The notes under the pieces: generated by a model
The model's input: only the letters and a program-made list of their open reading frames with translations
Database searches by the model: none
What the model was told of the DNA's origin: nothing
Translations under genes and position numbers: made by a program
Source of the DNA: Sulfitobacter sp. F26204
GTDB taxonomy: Bacteria > Pseudomonadota > Alphaproteobacteria > Rhodobacterales > Rhodobacteraceae
Length of the DNA: 64,000 nucleotides
Direction of reading: 5' to 3'
Assembly (NCBI RefSeq): GCF_026410305.1
Contig: NZ_JAPMLQ010000001.1
Location: forward strand, 310,001-374,000
Shown here: piece after piece, positions 56,057 to 64,000 of the stretch
Position numbering within the stretch: position 1 is the first letter of the stretch
Layout of the letters: each line of letters opens with the position of its first letter

Positions 56057-57331
56057 ATGGAAAAACGGCACCCTATCCCGAATGGGTCGACGACCGACGC
56101 CTGGCACGCTGGCCGCCACCGTATTCTTGTCGTCGATGATAGCCGTCTTCAGCGCCGAATCTTGTCAAAGACACTTAGCAAATGGGGATTTGACGTTATC
56201 GAAACCGATACCGCAGAGCGGGCATTGGAAATTTGCGCCGAACATATGCCTGATCTGATTGTCAGTGACTGGATTTTGCCCGGCATGTCGGGCATCAATT
56301 TCTGCCGCGCATTTCGTGAAATGTCCCAGGACGGGTATACCTATTTTATTCTCCTGACCTCCAAAAGTGACAAGGTTGACGTAGCACAAGGTCTTGACTC
56401 CGGGGCCGATGACTTCCTGACGAAACCTGTAGATGCAAGCGAGATGAGGGCGCGGATAACCGCAGGAGAGCGGATATTGCAGATGCAAAGGGAACTGTCA
56501 GACAAAAACCGTTTGGTGAGCGAGACACTTGATGAACTACAGCGGGTTTACGATCTGCTGGATCAGGATTTGCTTGAGGCCAAGAAACTTCAGCAGTCGC
56601 TTTTGAGGGAACGACAATGCGATTTTGAAGAGGGCCATCTTTCGTTGATGTTGCGTTCTTCTGGACATGTTGGTGGTGATCTGGTTGGATTTTTTCCTAC
56701 CGATGATGGGCAGTTGGGCTTGTTTGCAATTGACGTATCCGGCCACGGGATCAGTTCGGCATTGATGACGGCAAGATTGGCAGGGTACCTGTCGGCCATG
56801 GCACCGGATCAGAACATCGCACTGGCGCGGGGACCTGACGGTCGCTATGTCGCCAACCCGCCTGAGCAGGTCATTGAAAAATTGAACGATCTAGTGCTGA
56901 CTGAGATGGATACAGAGCACTATTTTACCTTGCTATTGGCTTTTGTGGATCTCAGCTCGGGCAAGGTAAAGCTCGCCCAGGCCGGACATCCACACCCATT
57001 AGTCCAGCGCGCAGATGGCTCTGTCGAACAATCTGGACCGGGCGGGTTTCCTGTTGGCCTCCTTGAGGGTGTTACCTTTACCCAGTTTGATCTGCAATTG
57101 TCCCCGGGTGACCGTCTGTTGTTGTTGTCGGATGGAGTGACTGAATGTCCGAATGGAACCGGCGATACATTGGGTGAGGAGGGTTTGACGGAATTGATGC
57201 AAGGGCTGACGGAGTTTCGGCAAAATGCGTTGCTGGAGTCACTTATGTGGGAGTTGTCGAGATTTGCGGGTACCGATGAATTTCCTGATGATGTTTCAGC
57301 CATCCTGTTCGAATACAGCGGCACCGGTTAG
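56057..57331 (+). CDS. Receiver-PP2C (SpoIIE/RsbU-type) phosphatase
   Basis: A 424-residue signalling protein. The N-terminal receiver (about residues 20-140) has acidic residues in VVDDSR, phospho-acceptor D71 in LIVSDWILPG and the lysine in DDFLTKPVD. A coiled-coil linker (about residues 145-190) leads to the PP2C-type serine phosphatase with GGDLVGFFP, FAIDVSGHGISSALMT and LLLLSDGVTE. Proteins like this dephosphorylate anti-sigma antagonists or biofilm regulators, but no such partner is encoded next to it. The ATG was chosen because the receiver begins right after it. Its TAG stop overlaps the Nudix gene stop. Confidence 0.92.
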   Translation: MEKRHPIPNGSTTDAWHAGRHRILVVDDSRLQRRILSKTLSKWGFDVIETDTAERALEICAEHMPDLIVSDWILPGMSGINFCRAFREMSQDGYTYFILLTSKSDKVDVAQGLDSGADDFLTKPVDASEMRARITAGERILQMQRELSDKNRLVSETLDELQRVYDLLDQDLLEAKKLQQSLLRERQCDFEEGHLSLMLRSSGHVGGDLVGFFPTDDGQLGLFAIDVSGHGISSALMTARLAGYLSAMAPDQNIALARGPDGRYVANPPEQVIEKLNDLVLTEMDTEHYFTLLLAFVDLSSGKVKLAQAGHPHPLVQRADGSVEQSGPGGFPVGLLEGVTFTQFDLQLSPGDRLLLLSDGVTECPNGTGDTLGEEGLTELMQGLTEFRQNALLESLMWELSRFAGTDEFPDDVSAILFEYSGTG

Positions 57332-57765
57332 CGAATAAAGCGACTTAAAAACATGCGGTCACCGTCATTGCCCAGGGAGTCGATCGCATCGTTTCCTGAC
57401 ATGATCAGCGTGACATGATCAGCCTCGATTGGTTCCGCAATCTGTTTGACGGGACGGGCAACAAAGATATGGCAAAGCTTTTCAGCCCATAGATCGTATT
57501 CCGGCATAAAGACAAAGCGACGAAAAGCGCCGATTCGCCGTGGCGCTGAAATGCGCCAGCCGATCTCTTCCAGAACCTCACGATGGAGCGCCTGCAGCGG
57601 AGATTCAGCGGGGTCAATCCCGCCACCGGGCAATTGTACATCTATTTTGTCTGTTACCTGCGCCGTCAACAAGAACCGGCGTTTAAGGGGTAAAATGGCA
57701 TATACACCGGGTCGCAGGGTGTAGTTCTGGCCTTTGACAGGAGGGTCGCCCACACGTCTGATCAT
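57328..57765 (-). CDS. Nudix hydrolase
   Basis: A 145-residue protein with a canonical Nudix box at about residues 48-70 (G-G-I-D-P-A-E-S, then REVLEEIGW). The N-terminal strand RPGVYAILPLKRRFLLTAQ is typical of small pyrophosphohydrolases acting on nucleoside diphosphate derivatives. The substrate is unknown. It diverges from hslO over 78 bp and converges on the receiver-PP2C gene. Confidence 0.92.
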   Translation of the reverse strand: MIRRVGDPPVKGQNYTLRPGVYAILPLKRRFLLTAQVTDKIDVQLPGGGIDPAESPLQALHREVLEEIGWRISAPRRIGAFRRFVFMPEYDLWAEKLCHIFVARPVKQIAEPIEADHVTLIMSGNDAIDSLGNDGDRMFLSRFIR

Positions 57766-57843
57766 TGCCTTCCCCTTTATCCCGTGCTTGCCGCGCCTAT
57801 ATAGACGCGGTATGCCAAGCAGCCCGAGATAAGGAAACCCTTC

Positions 57844-58857
57844 ATGACTACGTCACATCAGCCCGGCACGGCTTTGCCTGGAAGCCAGATCGCTTGGGAC
57901 GACAGCGTGTTACCATTTCAACTGGATCTAAGCGATGTCCGTGGCCGTGTGGCGCGACTTGATGGTGTATTGGGCGGTATTCTCAGTCAGCATGATTACC
58001 CCCCGCAAGTCGAAGCATTGGTCGCAGAGGTAGCATTGCTTGCTGCATTGATTGGGCAAACGATAAAACTGCGTTGGAAATTGCAGTTGCAGGTGCAGTC
58101 GAACGGCCCTGTGCGCATGATTGCGACAGATTACTATGGCCCAGAAAAAGAAGGGGATTCCGCCCGTATCAGAGCCTATGCAAGCTATGATGCCGATCGG
58201 TTAAGTGATGGAGCGCCTTTTGATCAGGTGGGCGAAGGCTATTTTGCTGTCATGATCGACCAGGGTGAGGGCACAACGCCCTATCAGGGAATAACGCCGC
58301 TGGATGGTGCGTCACTGGCGGCCTGTGCAGAAGCCTATTTTGCCCAGTCCGAACAATTGCCGACCCGATTTTCACTAAGCTTTGGACGATCTTCCGGTCC
58401 AACCGAAAAAGAGCATTGGCGTGCGGGTGGGGTCATGTTGCAGCACATGCCCAAGGCTTCGCCATTCGCGGCCCAATCCGAAGGTACCGGTGAGATTCTG
58501 AGTGCATCCGATTTGCTGGATAACGACGAGGCGGAAAACTGGGGGCGCGTCAACATTCTGCTTGATACTGTCGAAGACCTTGAATTGATCGGGCCCAGTG
58601 TGGCACCAACTGATCTGTTGCTAAGGTTGTTTCACGAAGAACAACCGCGAGTATTTGATCCGCAGGCGGTGCGGTTCGGCTGCACGTGCTCGGAAGATCG
58701 AGTCCGCCAAAGCCTTTCAATCTATTCGGCCAAAGACATCGAAACCATGACGACAAGTGAGGGTCGTGTGACCGCTGATTGTCAGTTCTGTGGCGCACAT
58801 TATGATCTTGATCCGAAAACGGTTGGATTTGAGGCTGAAAAAACAGCGGATGATTGA
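57844..58857 (+). CDS. hslO: Redox-regulated holdase chaperone Hsp33
   Basis: Zinc-containing chaperone activated by oxidation. The 337-residue protein begins with a Rhodobacterales-type extension, then LPFQLDLSDVRGRVARLDGVL and the core with GPVRMIATDYYG. The C-terminal zinc centre is C280-x-C282 (FGCTCSEDRV) and C313-xx-C316 (DCQFCG). All four cysteines are present, so it should be redox-responsive. The CoA-type Nudix gene begins 8 bp inside its 3' end. Confidence 0.95.
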   Translation: MTTSHQPGTALPGSQIAWDDSVLPFQLDLSDVRGRVARLDGVLGGILSQHDYPPQVEALVAEVALLAALIGQTIKLRWKLQLQVQSNGPVRMIATDYYGPEKEGDSARIRAYASYDADRLSDGAPFDQVGEGYFAVMIDQGEGTTPYQGITPLDGASLAACAEAYFAQSEQLPTRFSLSFGRSSGPTEKEHWRAGGVMLQHMPKASPFAAQSEGTGEILSASDLLDNDEAENWGRVNILLDTVEDLELIGPSVAPTDLLLRLFHEEQPRVFDPQAVRFGCTCSEDRVRQSLSIYSAKDIETMTTSEGRVTADCQFCGAHYDLDPKTVGFEAEKTADD

Positions 58858-59446
58858 ACAGATTGATCACATTCGGATAGCCTTGGCGCGGACCGGGGCT
58901 CAGACATCCGATTTTGATCTGAACCCGGATGTCGTTTTGTCGGAGAGCCGTGCGCTGCGGCCGGCCGGTGTATTGGCACCGATTATTGAACGCGATGGGC
59001 AGTTACAGCTGCTGCTGACCAAACGATCCTCTGCACTAAAACATCATCCGGGGCAGATTTCATTCCCCGGTGGCAAACAGGATGAATCAGATGTCGATGC
59101 CACCGCTGCTGCGCTGCGTGAAGCCCGCGAAGAAATTGGTCTTCCAGAAGAGATCGTGGATGTTCTGGGTCATTTACCGGTTCACGAAACCGTCACCGGT
59201 TTTAGTGTAAAGCCGGTAATCGCATTTGTGAGAGGCAATTTTAACATCATACCGGAGCCCGGTGAGGTTGAAGAAGTCTTTACTGTTCCCCTGGATCACG
59301 TTCTGGACCCGGACAATTTCCTGATCCAGTCGCGCCGATGGCGCGGGAAAAGGCGTCATTATTTCGTTGTGCCATATGGTCCCTATTACATTTGGGGCGC
59401 GACCGCGCGTATGCTGCGTGCATGGACCAATCTGATGACATCATGA
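58850..59446 (+). CDS. CoA-pyrophosphatase-type Nudix hydrolase
   Basis: A 198-residue Nudix enzyme of the NUDT7/YeaB group. The group signature LTKRSSALKHHPGQISFPGGK at about residues 60-80 (UPF0035 motif) precedes and merges with the Nudix box, which has REAREEIGLP. Such enzymes split CoA into phosphopantetheine and 3',5'-ADP; activity on CoA is inferred from the motif. Its stop overlaps the start of the CCA-enzyme gene, giving an hslO-nudix-cca operon. Confidence 0.92.
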   Translation: MIEQIDHIRIALARTGAQTSDFDLNPDVVLSESRALRPAGVLAPIIERDGQLQLLLTKRSSALKHHPGQISFPGGKQDESDVDATAAALREAREEIGLPEEIVDVLGHLPVHETVTGFSVKPVIAFVRGNFNIIPEPGEVEEVFTVPLDHVLDPDNFLIQSRRWRGKRRHYFVVPYGPYYIWGATARMLRAWTNLMTS

Positions 59447-60600
59447 TCCCTACAGATACACCCTGGCTTGTCGATGACGCAGCGCAAGAGTTATGCAGGA
59501 TAATAAAGACAGCGGGCTTTGACATTTTTTTTGTCGGTGGCTGTGTACGCAATGCGGTTCTGAATGAACCGGTGGGCGATGTCGACTTTTCCACCAACGC
59601 GCGCCCGCAGCAGGTGATCAATATCGCCAAGGGTGCGGGCCTGAAGGCCATTCCGACAGGCATTGATCACGGTACGGTCACTGTTGTTGTGGATGGTACA
59701 GCTTTTGAAATCACGACTTTCCGTCGAGATGTTGCAACGGACGGACGTCGAGCCGTTGTCGTGTTTTCAGACAACATTGCCGACGACGCCCGCCGCCGCG
59801 ATTTCACGATGAACGCTCTTTATGCGACCCCGGATGGTCAGGTGATCGACCCGTTGAAGGGGATGGATGATCTGTTGTCGCGCCGTATCAGATTTATCGA
59901 GGATGCAGATGCGCGCATCAGGGAAGATTACCTGCGCGTGTTGCGGTTCTTCCGTTTCGCGGCTTGGTATGGTGAATCTTCGCAAGGTTTCGACGCCGAT
60001 GCTCTTGCGGCAATTGCGGCGAATGTTGACGGATTAGAGACGCTTTCGGCCGAACGGGTGGGTCAGGAAATGTTGAAACTGCTTGCCGCGCCTGATCCTG
60101 CGCCGGCAATTGCGGTGATGCGGCAAACCGGTGTCTTACAGGCAATTTTGCCCGGGTCCAATGACCGCTTGTTAGGTGTTTTGGTGCATATGGAAAATGC
60201 GCTGGGCCTTTGCGCCAATGTTATGTGCCGACTTGCCGTATTGGGCGGAGAGGAGGTTCCGAAACGATTACGGTTAAGCAAATCTGATGCCAAGGTGCTG
60301 TCGATCATCACCGAAACAGGATTCGGCGGCCCATCACTTGCCGAGATCAGCTATCGTTACGGCGTGAAGGCAGGACAAAGCGCGATGTTAATTCGTGCGG
60401 CGCTTGCGGAAGAAGTACCAGAAAGAGCCTTGTTAGAGAATATCGAAAAAGTAGCACGGGCCGTTTTCCCCGTTTCCGCCAAAGACCTGATGCCCGAATT
60501 CGAGGGACCTGCGCTGGGTGTAAAATTAGCAGAACTTGAACGACTCTGGATCGACTCTGGGATGGCCCTGAACACAGGCGAACTGCTTGCTCGGCGCTGA
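59443..60600 (+). CDS. CCA tRNA nucleotidyltransferase / poly(A) polymerase family
   Basis: A 385-residue class II nucleotidyltransferase that adds or repairs the CCA end of tRNA. The catalytic head has FFVGGCVRNAVL and the paired carboxylates in GDVDFSTNARP. ITTFRRDV and the RRRDFTMNALYA motif follow at about residue 115, then RIREDYLRVLRFFRFAA. A helical tail completes it. The start overlapping the Nudix stop (ATGA) is preferred; an ATG seven codons upstream is possible. A CCA-adding versus a poly(A)-adding role cannot be separated by eye. Confidence 0.9.
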   Translation: MIPTDTPWLVDDAAQELCRIIKTAGFDIFFVGGCVRNAVLNEPVGDVDFSTNARPQQVINIAKGAGLKAIPTGIDHGTVTVVVDGTAFEITTFRRDVATDGRRAVVVFSDNIADDARRRDFTMNALYATPDGQVIDPLKGMDDLLSRRIRFIEDADARIREDYLRVLRFFRFAAWYGESSQGFDADALAAIAANVDGLETLSAERVGQEMLKLLAAPDPAPAIAVMRQTGVLQAILPGSNDRLLGVLVHMENALGLCANVMCRLAVLGGEEVPKRLRLSKSDAKVLSIITETGFGGPSLAEISYRYGVKAGQSAMLIRAALAEEVPERALLENIEKVARAVFPVSAKDLMPEFEGPALGVKLAELERLWIDSGMALNTGELLARR

Positions 60601-60769
60601 CCCCTCGACAAATTTCCAAGTCTTGGCTATGCAATGTAAAGAACAAGGAGGAATGCAAAATGTATCGTGGGATCTGGTTAGCCTAAAGCTGTCATAACCT
60701 TCTTTCCCACTGGGATGCGCCTATGCGCTACCCGGTTACTTTGCATGTTCTACCTCAAGGCTTCTCCTT

Positions 60770-62632
60770 ATGTTTCGTTTTTTTGAAAACCTGATTGATC
60801 CGTACACAACCTATACCGAAAATGACGCGCCGCCGCGCAAGCTTTGGCCCTTCTTGCGCGAATATTGTATTCCATTCAAAGGTGTCTTTGCGCTCACCGC
60901 ATTCATGTCGATCGTTGTCGCTGCGATTGAGATCGGTTTGATCTATTATATGGGTCGGATTGTCGATCTGCTGGGAACGGAACCATCGCTGATGTGGTCC
61001 ACATATGGGACCGAGTTGTTGTTCCTGGCGTTTTTTGTCGTGGTGCTTCGACCGTTGGTACAGGGGTTGGATGTGGCCTTGATCAACAACACCATCTTAC
61101 CGAATTTTGGAACCCTGATCCGCTGGCGGGCGCATCGACAGGTCCTGCGTCAATCGGTTGGTTGGTTCGAGAATGATTTCGCCGGGCGCATCGCCAACCG
61201 TATCATGCAGACACCGCCTGCAGCAGGTGAGGTCGTGTTCCAGACCTTTGATGCGATTTCATATGCTTTGGCCTATATGATCGGAGCCGCGATCCTGTTG
61301 ATGACATCGGACTGGCGGCTGATGCTGCCCTTGTTGGTCTGGTTTGCACTATATGGCGGTTTGATCCGCTGGACGATCCTGCGGGTTGGACCAGCGTCCA
61401 AGGCTGCTTCGGATGCACGTAGTCAGGTTACGGGTCGCGTTGTTGATGCCTATACCAATATTCATTCCGTCAAGATGTTCGCGCATCATGAGCTTGAAGT
61501 CGATTTTGCCAAGGAAGCAATCGAGAACGCACGAACGACCTTTCAGCAGGAAATGCGAATCTTTACCAAGATGGACGTGACGCTTGTGGCCCTGAATGGG
61601 TTGTTGATTGTCGGAGTTGTTGGCTGGGCACTGGCGCTCTGGACTTGGGGTGAGGCCAGTGTCGGTGTTGTAGCCGCTGCCGCCGCGCTGACCTTGCGTC
61701 TCAATTCCATGACCAGTTGGATCATGTGGGCGCTTTCTTCGTTTTTTCGTGAGTTGGGCGTTGTTGCGGAAGGTATGGAAACCATCGCTCAGCCCATCGC
61801 ACTGGTTGACAACCCCGATGCAAAGCCGCTGGATCTGAACAAGGGGCAGATCGAATTGCGCAACCTGACCCATCATTATGGGCGTGATCAAGGTGGCTTG
61901 CAGGGGCTAAATCTGCTTGTAAAACCGGGCGAACGGATTGGTCTGATTGGCCGTTCGGGTGCGGGTAAATCGACACTGGTCAAGTTGCTTTTGCGTTTTT
62001 ACGATGCCGAAGGTGGCCAGATCTTGATCGATGGTCAAGATCTGGCGGAGGTGAACCAGGACAGCCTTCGCAAGTGTATCGGGATGGTGCAACAGGACAG
62101 TTCGTTGTTGCATCGTTCGGTTCGTGACAACATCCTGTATGGTCGACCCGACGCAACGGAAGCAGAGATGATTGCAGCGGCCAAGCAAGCGCAGGCCCAT
62201 GATTTCATCCTTGACCTCTCGGACCCGGAAGGGCGCAGCGGATATGATGCTCGTGTTGGCGAGCGCGGTGTAAAGCTCTCTGGCGGGCAGCGTCAGCGTA
62301 TCACACTGGCACGGGTTATCCTCAAGAATGCGCCGATCCTGCTGTTGGACGAGGCGACAAGCGCGCTTGACAGCGAGGTCGAAGCTGCAATTCAGGAAAC
62401 TTTGTATGGGATGATGGCGGGCAAGACGGTGATTGCAATCGCACATCGCTTGTCGACCATTGCTGAAATGGACCGGATTATCGTGCTGGATGCGGGACGG
62501 ATTGTCGAAGAGGGAACCCATAACGCGCTTTTGGCCAAAGAGGGCCTATATGCAGACTTCTGGGGCCGTCAATCGGGTGGTTTTCTGAAGCTTGATGAGG
62601 AAATTGGAGAAGAACCGCGTGAAAATCTCTGA
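60770..62632 (+). CDS. ABC exporter half-transporter (permease-ATPase)
   Basis: A 620-residue fusion of a six-helix type-1 exporter membrane domain (about residues 35-335) and an ATPase. The ATPase has Walker A GRSGAGKSTLV at about residue 395, a Q-loop (MVQQDSSLLHRSVRDNILYG), signature LSGGQRQRITLAR, Walker B ILLLDEATSALDSE and switch histidine IAHRLSTI. It starts 14 bp before and partly inside the next half-transporter's frame, so the two probably form a heterodimer. Substrate is unknown; multidrug or lipid efflux is typical. Confidence 0.94.
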   Translation: MFRFFENLIDPYTTYTENDAPPRKLWPFLREYCIPFKGVFALTAFMSIVVAAIEIGLIYYMGRIVDLLGTEPSLMWSTYGTELLFLAFFVVVLRPLVQGLDVALINNTILPNFGTLIRWRAHRQVLRQSVGWFENDFAGRIANRIMQTPPAAGEVVFQTFDAISYALAYMIGAAILLMTSDWRLMLPLLVWFALYGGLIRWTILRVGPASKAASDARSQVTGRVVDAYTNIHSVKMFAHHELEVDFAKEAIENARTTFQQEMRIFTKMDVTLVALNGLLIVGVVGWALALWTWGEASVGVVAAAAALTLRLNSMTSWIMWALSSFFRELGVVAEGMETIAQPIALVDNPDAKPLDLNKGQIELRNLTHHYGRDQGGLQGLNLLVKPGERIGLIGRSGAGKSTLVKLLLRFYDAEGGQILIDGQDLAEVNQDSLRKCIGMVQQDSSLLHRSVRDNILYGRPDATEAEMIAAAKQAQAHDFILDLSDPEGRSGYDARVGERGVKLSGGQRQRITLARVILKNAPILLLDEATSALDSEVEAAIQETLYGMMAGKTVIAIAHRLSTIAEMDRIIVLDAGRIVEEGTHNALLAKEGLYADFWGRQSGGFLKLDEEIGEEPRENL

Positions 62633-64000
62633 TTGGATAAATCCGTTCGCACCCGCCGACGGACCGCCTCCGCAAACGCTGGCTGCATTCATCCGCTGGA
62701 GCCTTACCGGCGCATGGGGGGTATTGGTTCTGGCCGCGCTGTTGTCGGCAGTTGCAGGATTATTGGAAGCAGGCACCGCCTGGATTCTGGGCCGAGTCAT
62801 CGACGCAACCATCAGCGCAGGCCCAGAGGCGTTCTTTGACGGGCGCAATGTCGGACTGATCCTTGGTGCGATTGCGTTCTTTCTGATTGCACGGCCTGTG
62901 TTGTTTGCCATTTCGTCAGCAGCAAATTCGATTGTTGTCGGGCCCAACGTGAATCCCCTGGTTTTGTCGCGACTGCATCGTTGGACCTTGGGACAGAACG
63001 TCGGGTTCTTCGATGATGATTTTGCTGGCCGTATCGCGCAAAAGCAGATGCAGACTTCGCGTGCCGTTACCGACGTCGCGATCGAGATGATCAATGTGGT
63101 GGCCTTTGCGCTTGCGTCATTGTTCGGATCTGTGGCCCTGTTGGTTGCAATTGATTGGCGTGTGGCTGTTGGATTTGCTGCCTGGCTGGCGATGTATTTT
63201 GCGCTGATCAACTGGTTTCTTCCGCGTGTTCGCAAAAGATCTGCGGCCCGCGCCGGGGCCCGCGCGATGGTATCCGGTCAGGTCGTTGACACGATCACGA
63301 ATATCAAAACCGTCAAACTGTTTGCACATGCGGACCATGAGGACCGTGCGGCGCTCGGCGCGATGCAATCATTCCGGCATCGTGCCCTGGAATTTGGCTA
63401 TCTTGCCGCCGGTTTTCGTTTTGCTTTGATGAGTCTCGCCGGTCTGCTGCCTGTGCTGCTGATCGGTGGCACGATCCTGTTGTGGCAACGCGGTATTGCC
63501 ACGGAAGGCGATATTGTTGCATCTGGGGCGATTGCCATCCGGATTGCTCAGATGACCGGTTGGGTCAGTTTTACCTTGATGGCAATTTATTCCAATGTGG
63601 GTGAGATCGAAGATGGCATGAGAACGCTTACTCCTCCTGTCAGGGCGGACAATGCACAGGATGCGCAAGTGTTGGATGTTTCCGACGGTGAAATCGAACT
63701 GCGCCATCTCAGCTTTGCCTATGGGCGCCAAACAGGCGGTATCGAAGATGTTGATCTGACCATTGCCTCGGGTGAAAAACTTGGGATTGTCGGCGCTTCT
63801 GGAGCGGGCAAATCAACCCTCGTTGCCTTGCTTTTGCGGCTCTACGAAAGCGAAAAAGGCACAGTTCTGATTGATGGGGTCGACATTAGGGATGTGACCC
63901 AAGAAAGCCTGCGGCGCAATATTGGAATGGTCACGCAGGAAACGGCGATGTTTAATCGCTCTGCTCGGGATAACATTTTGTACGGGCGCCCGGATGCGAC
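62619..64000 (+). CDS. Second ABC exporter half-transporter (partial, 3' end off window)
   Basis: The frame opens at a GTG inside the end of the preceding ABC gene, seven bases after GGAGAAG, and stays open to the right edge (460 residues). It begins MKISDWINPFAPADGP and has six hydrophobic segments to about residue 310. The ATPase then has ELRHLSFAYGR, Walker A GASGAGKSTLVALLL and a Q-loop (MVTQETAMFNRSARDNILYG). Signature and Walker B lie beyond the window. The shared layout and overlap with its neighbour indicate a heterodimeric exporter. Confidence 0.93.
   Translation, partial: MKISDWINPFAPADGPPPQTLAAFIRWSLTGAWGVLVLAALLSAVAGLLEAGTAWILGRVIDATISAGPEAFFDGRNVGLILGAIAFFLIARPVLFAISSAANSIVVGPNVNPLVLSRLHRWTLGQNVGFFDDDFAGRIAQKQMQTSRAVTDVAIEMINVVAFALASLFGSVALLVAIDWRVAVGFAAWLAMYFALINWFLPRVRKRSAARAGARAMVSGQVVDTITNIKTVKLFAHADHEDRAALGAMQSFRHRALEFGYLAAGFRFALMSLAGLLPVLLIGGTILLWQRGIATEGDIVASGAIAIRIAQMTGWVSFTLMAIYSNVGEIEDGMRTLTPPVRADNAQDAQVLDVSDGEIELRHLSFAYGRQTGGIEDVDLTIASGEKLGIVGASGAGKSTLVALLLRLYESEKGTVLIDGVDIRDVTQESLRRNIGMVTQETAMFNRSARDNILYGRPDA

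Noticed and set aside
58628..58643. A third parS-like sequence (TGTTTCACG followed by AAGAACA) inside hslO
   Set aside because: It keeps the left half but differs from the palindrome at three adjacent positions; ParB needs both halves, so it is more likely chance in coding sequence.
59338..59442. Longer version of the CCA enzyme starting inside the Nudix gene
   Set aside because: The added residues (MAREKASLFRCA and following) are the Nudix coding region read in another frame and do not resemble the family's N-terminus.

Overview
This is a gene-dense, moderate-GC stretch of an alphaproteobacterial chromosome, almost certainly from the Roseobacter group (Rhodobacterales). The reasons are gene order and gene form: a divergent regB / senC-regA redox cluster near ahcY, a DivL-like protein that has PAS domains but no kinase, next to tsaE-amgK-murU-addB-addA, and the block smr-mltA-timA / fxsA-secB / dnaQ-coaE-aroE-maf facing hemJ-rho-mnmE-mnmG-rsmG-parA-parB. 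I cannot name a genus. No tRNA, rRNA, insertion sequence, prophage or CRISPR array was seen.

Layout. 0-3.9 kb: the 5' part of hemD (minus, running off the left edge) diverges from tsaD-gpsA-YciI-EVE and a small membrane protein. 4-9.8 kb: DUF2853, an HD hydrolase, a DUF922 protein with a damaged-looking 5' end, ahcY, a small secreted protein, a YfbR-like HD hydrolase, a GNAT enzyme, then regA and senC facing away from regB. 11.3-21.8 kb: a tightly packed run, divL-tsaE-amgK-murU-addB-addA, then trxA; a perfect CtrA-type box precedes divL. 21.9-25 kb: hslVU and an MFS carrier. 25-31.2 kb: smr, mltA and timA (minus), fxsA and secB (plus), dnaQ-coaE-aroE-maf (minus).

31.16-31.56 kb is the only gene-free interval over 300 bases. 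It is AT-rich, lies between divergent genes and holds several DnaA-box matches. With the gene order and two perfect parS sites 3-5 kb to the right, it is a strong candidate for the chromosomal replication origin. Right of it come hemJ, rho, mnmE, mnmG, rsmG, parA and parB, all pointing away from it. The parS sites are built into the first codons of mnmG and rsmG.

38.9-45.8 kb: hemW-rdgB-rph (minus), hrcA-grpE (plus), mutS (minus). 45.9-60.6 kb: more mixed metabolism, with a GT61 glycosyltransferase, malic enzyme, PfkB kinase, msrA, a sulfotransferase-like protein, argG, ilvA, an SDR, a receiver-PP2C phosphatase, a Nudix protein, hslO, a CoA-type Nudix enzyme and a CCA-adding-type enzyme. 60.8-64 kb: two adjacent ABC exporter half-transporters, the second cut by the right edge.

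Themes: tRNA modification and maturation (tsaD, tsaE, mnmE, mnmG, CCA enzyme), DNA repair and segregation (addAB, mutS, dnaQ, rdgB, parABS), heme (hemD, hemJ, hemW), proteostasis (hslVU, hrcA, grpE, secB, hslO, trxA, msrA), and two alphaproteobacterial control circuits (RegBA redox control and a CtrA-linked DivL). I see no obviously new defence or biosynthetic system. The most notable items are the oriC/parS architecture, the CtrA box in front of kinase-less divL, the eroded DUF922 start, and the frequent 4-bp stop-to-stop overlaps between convergent genes.
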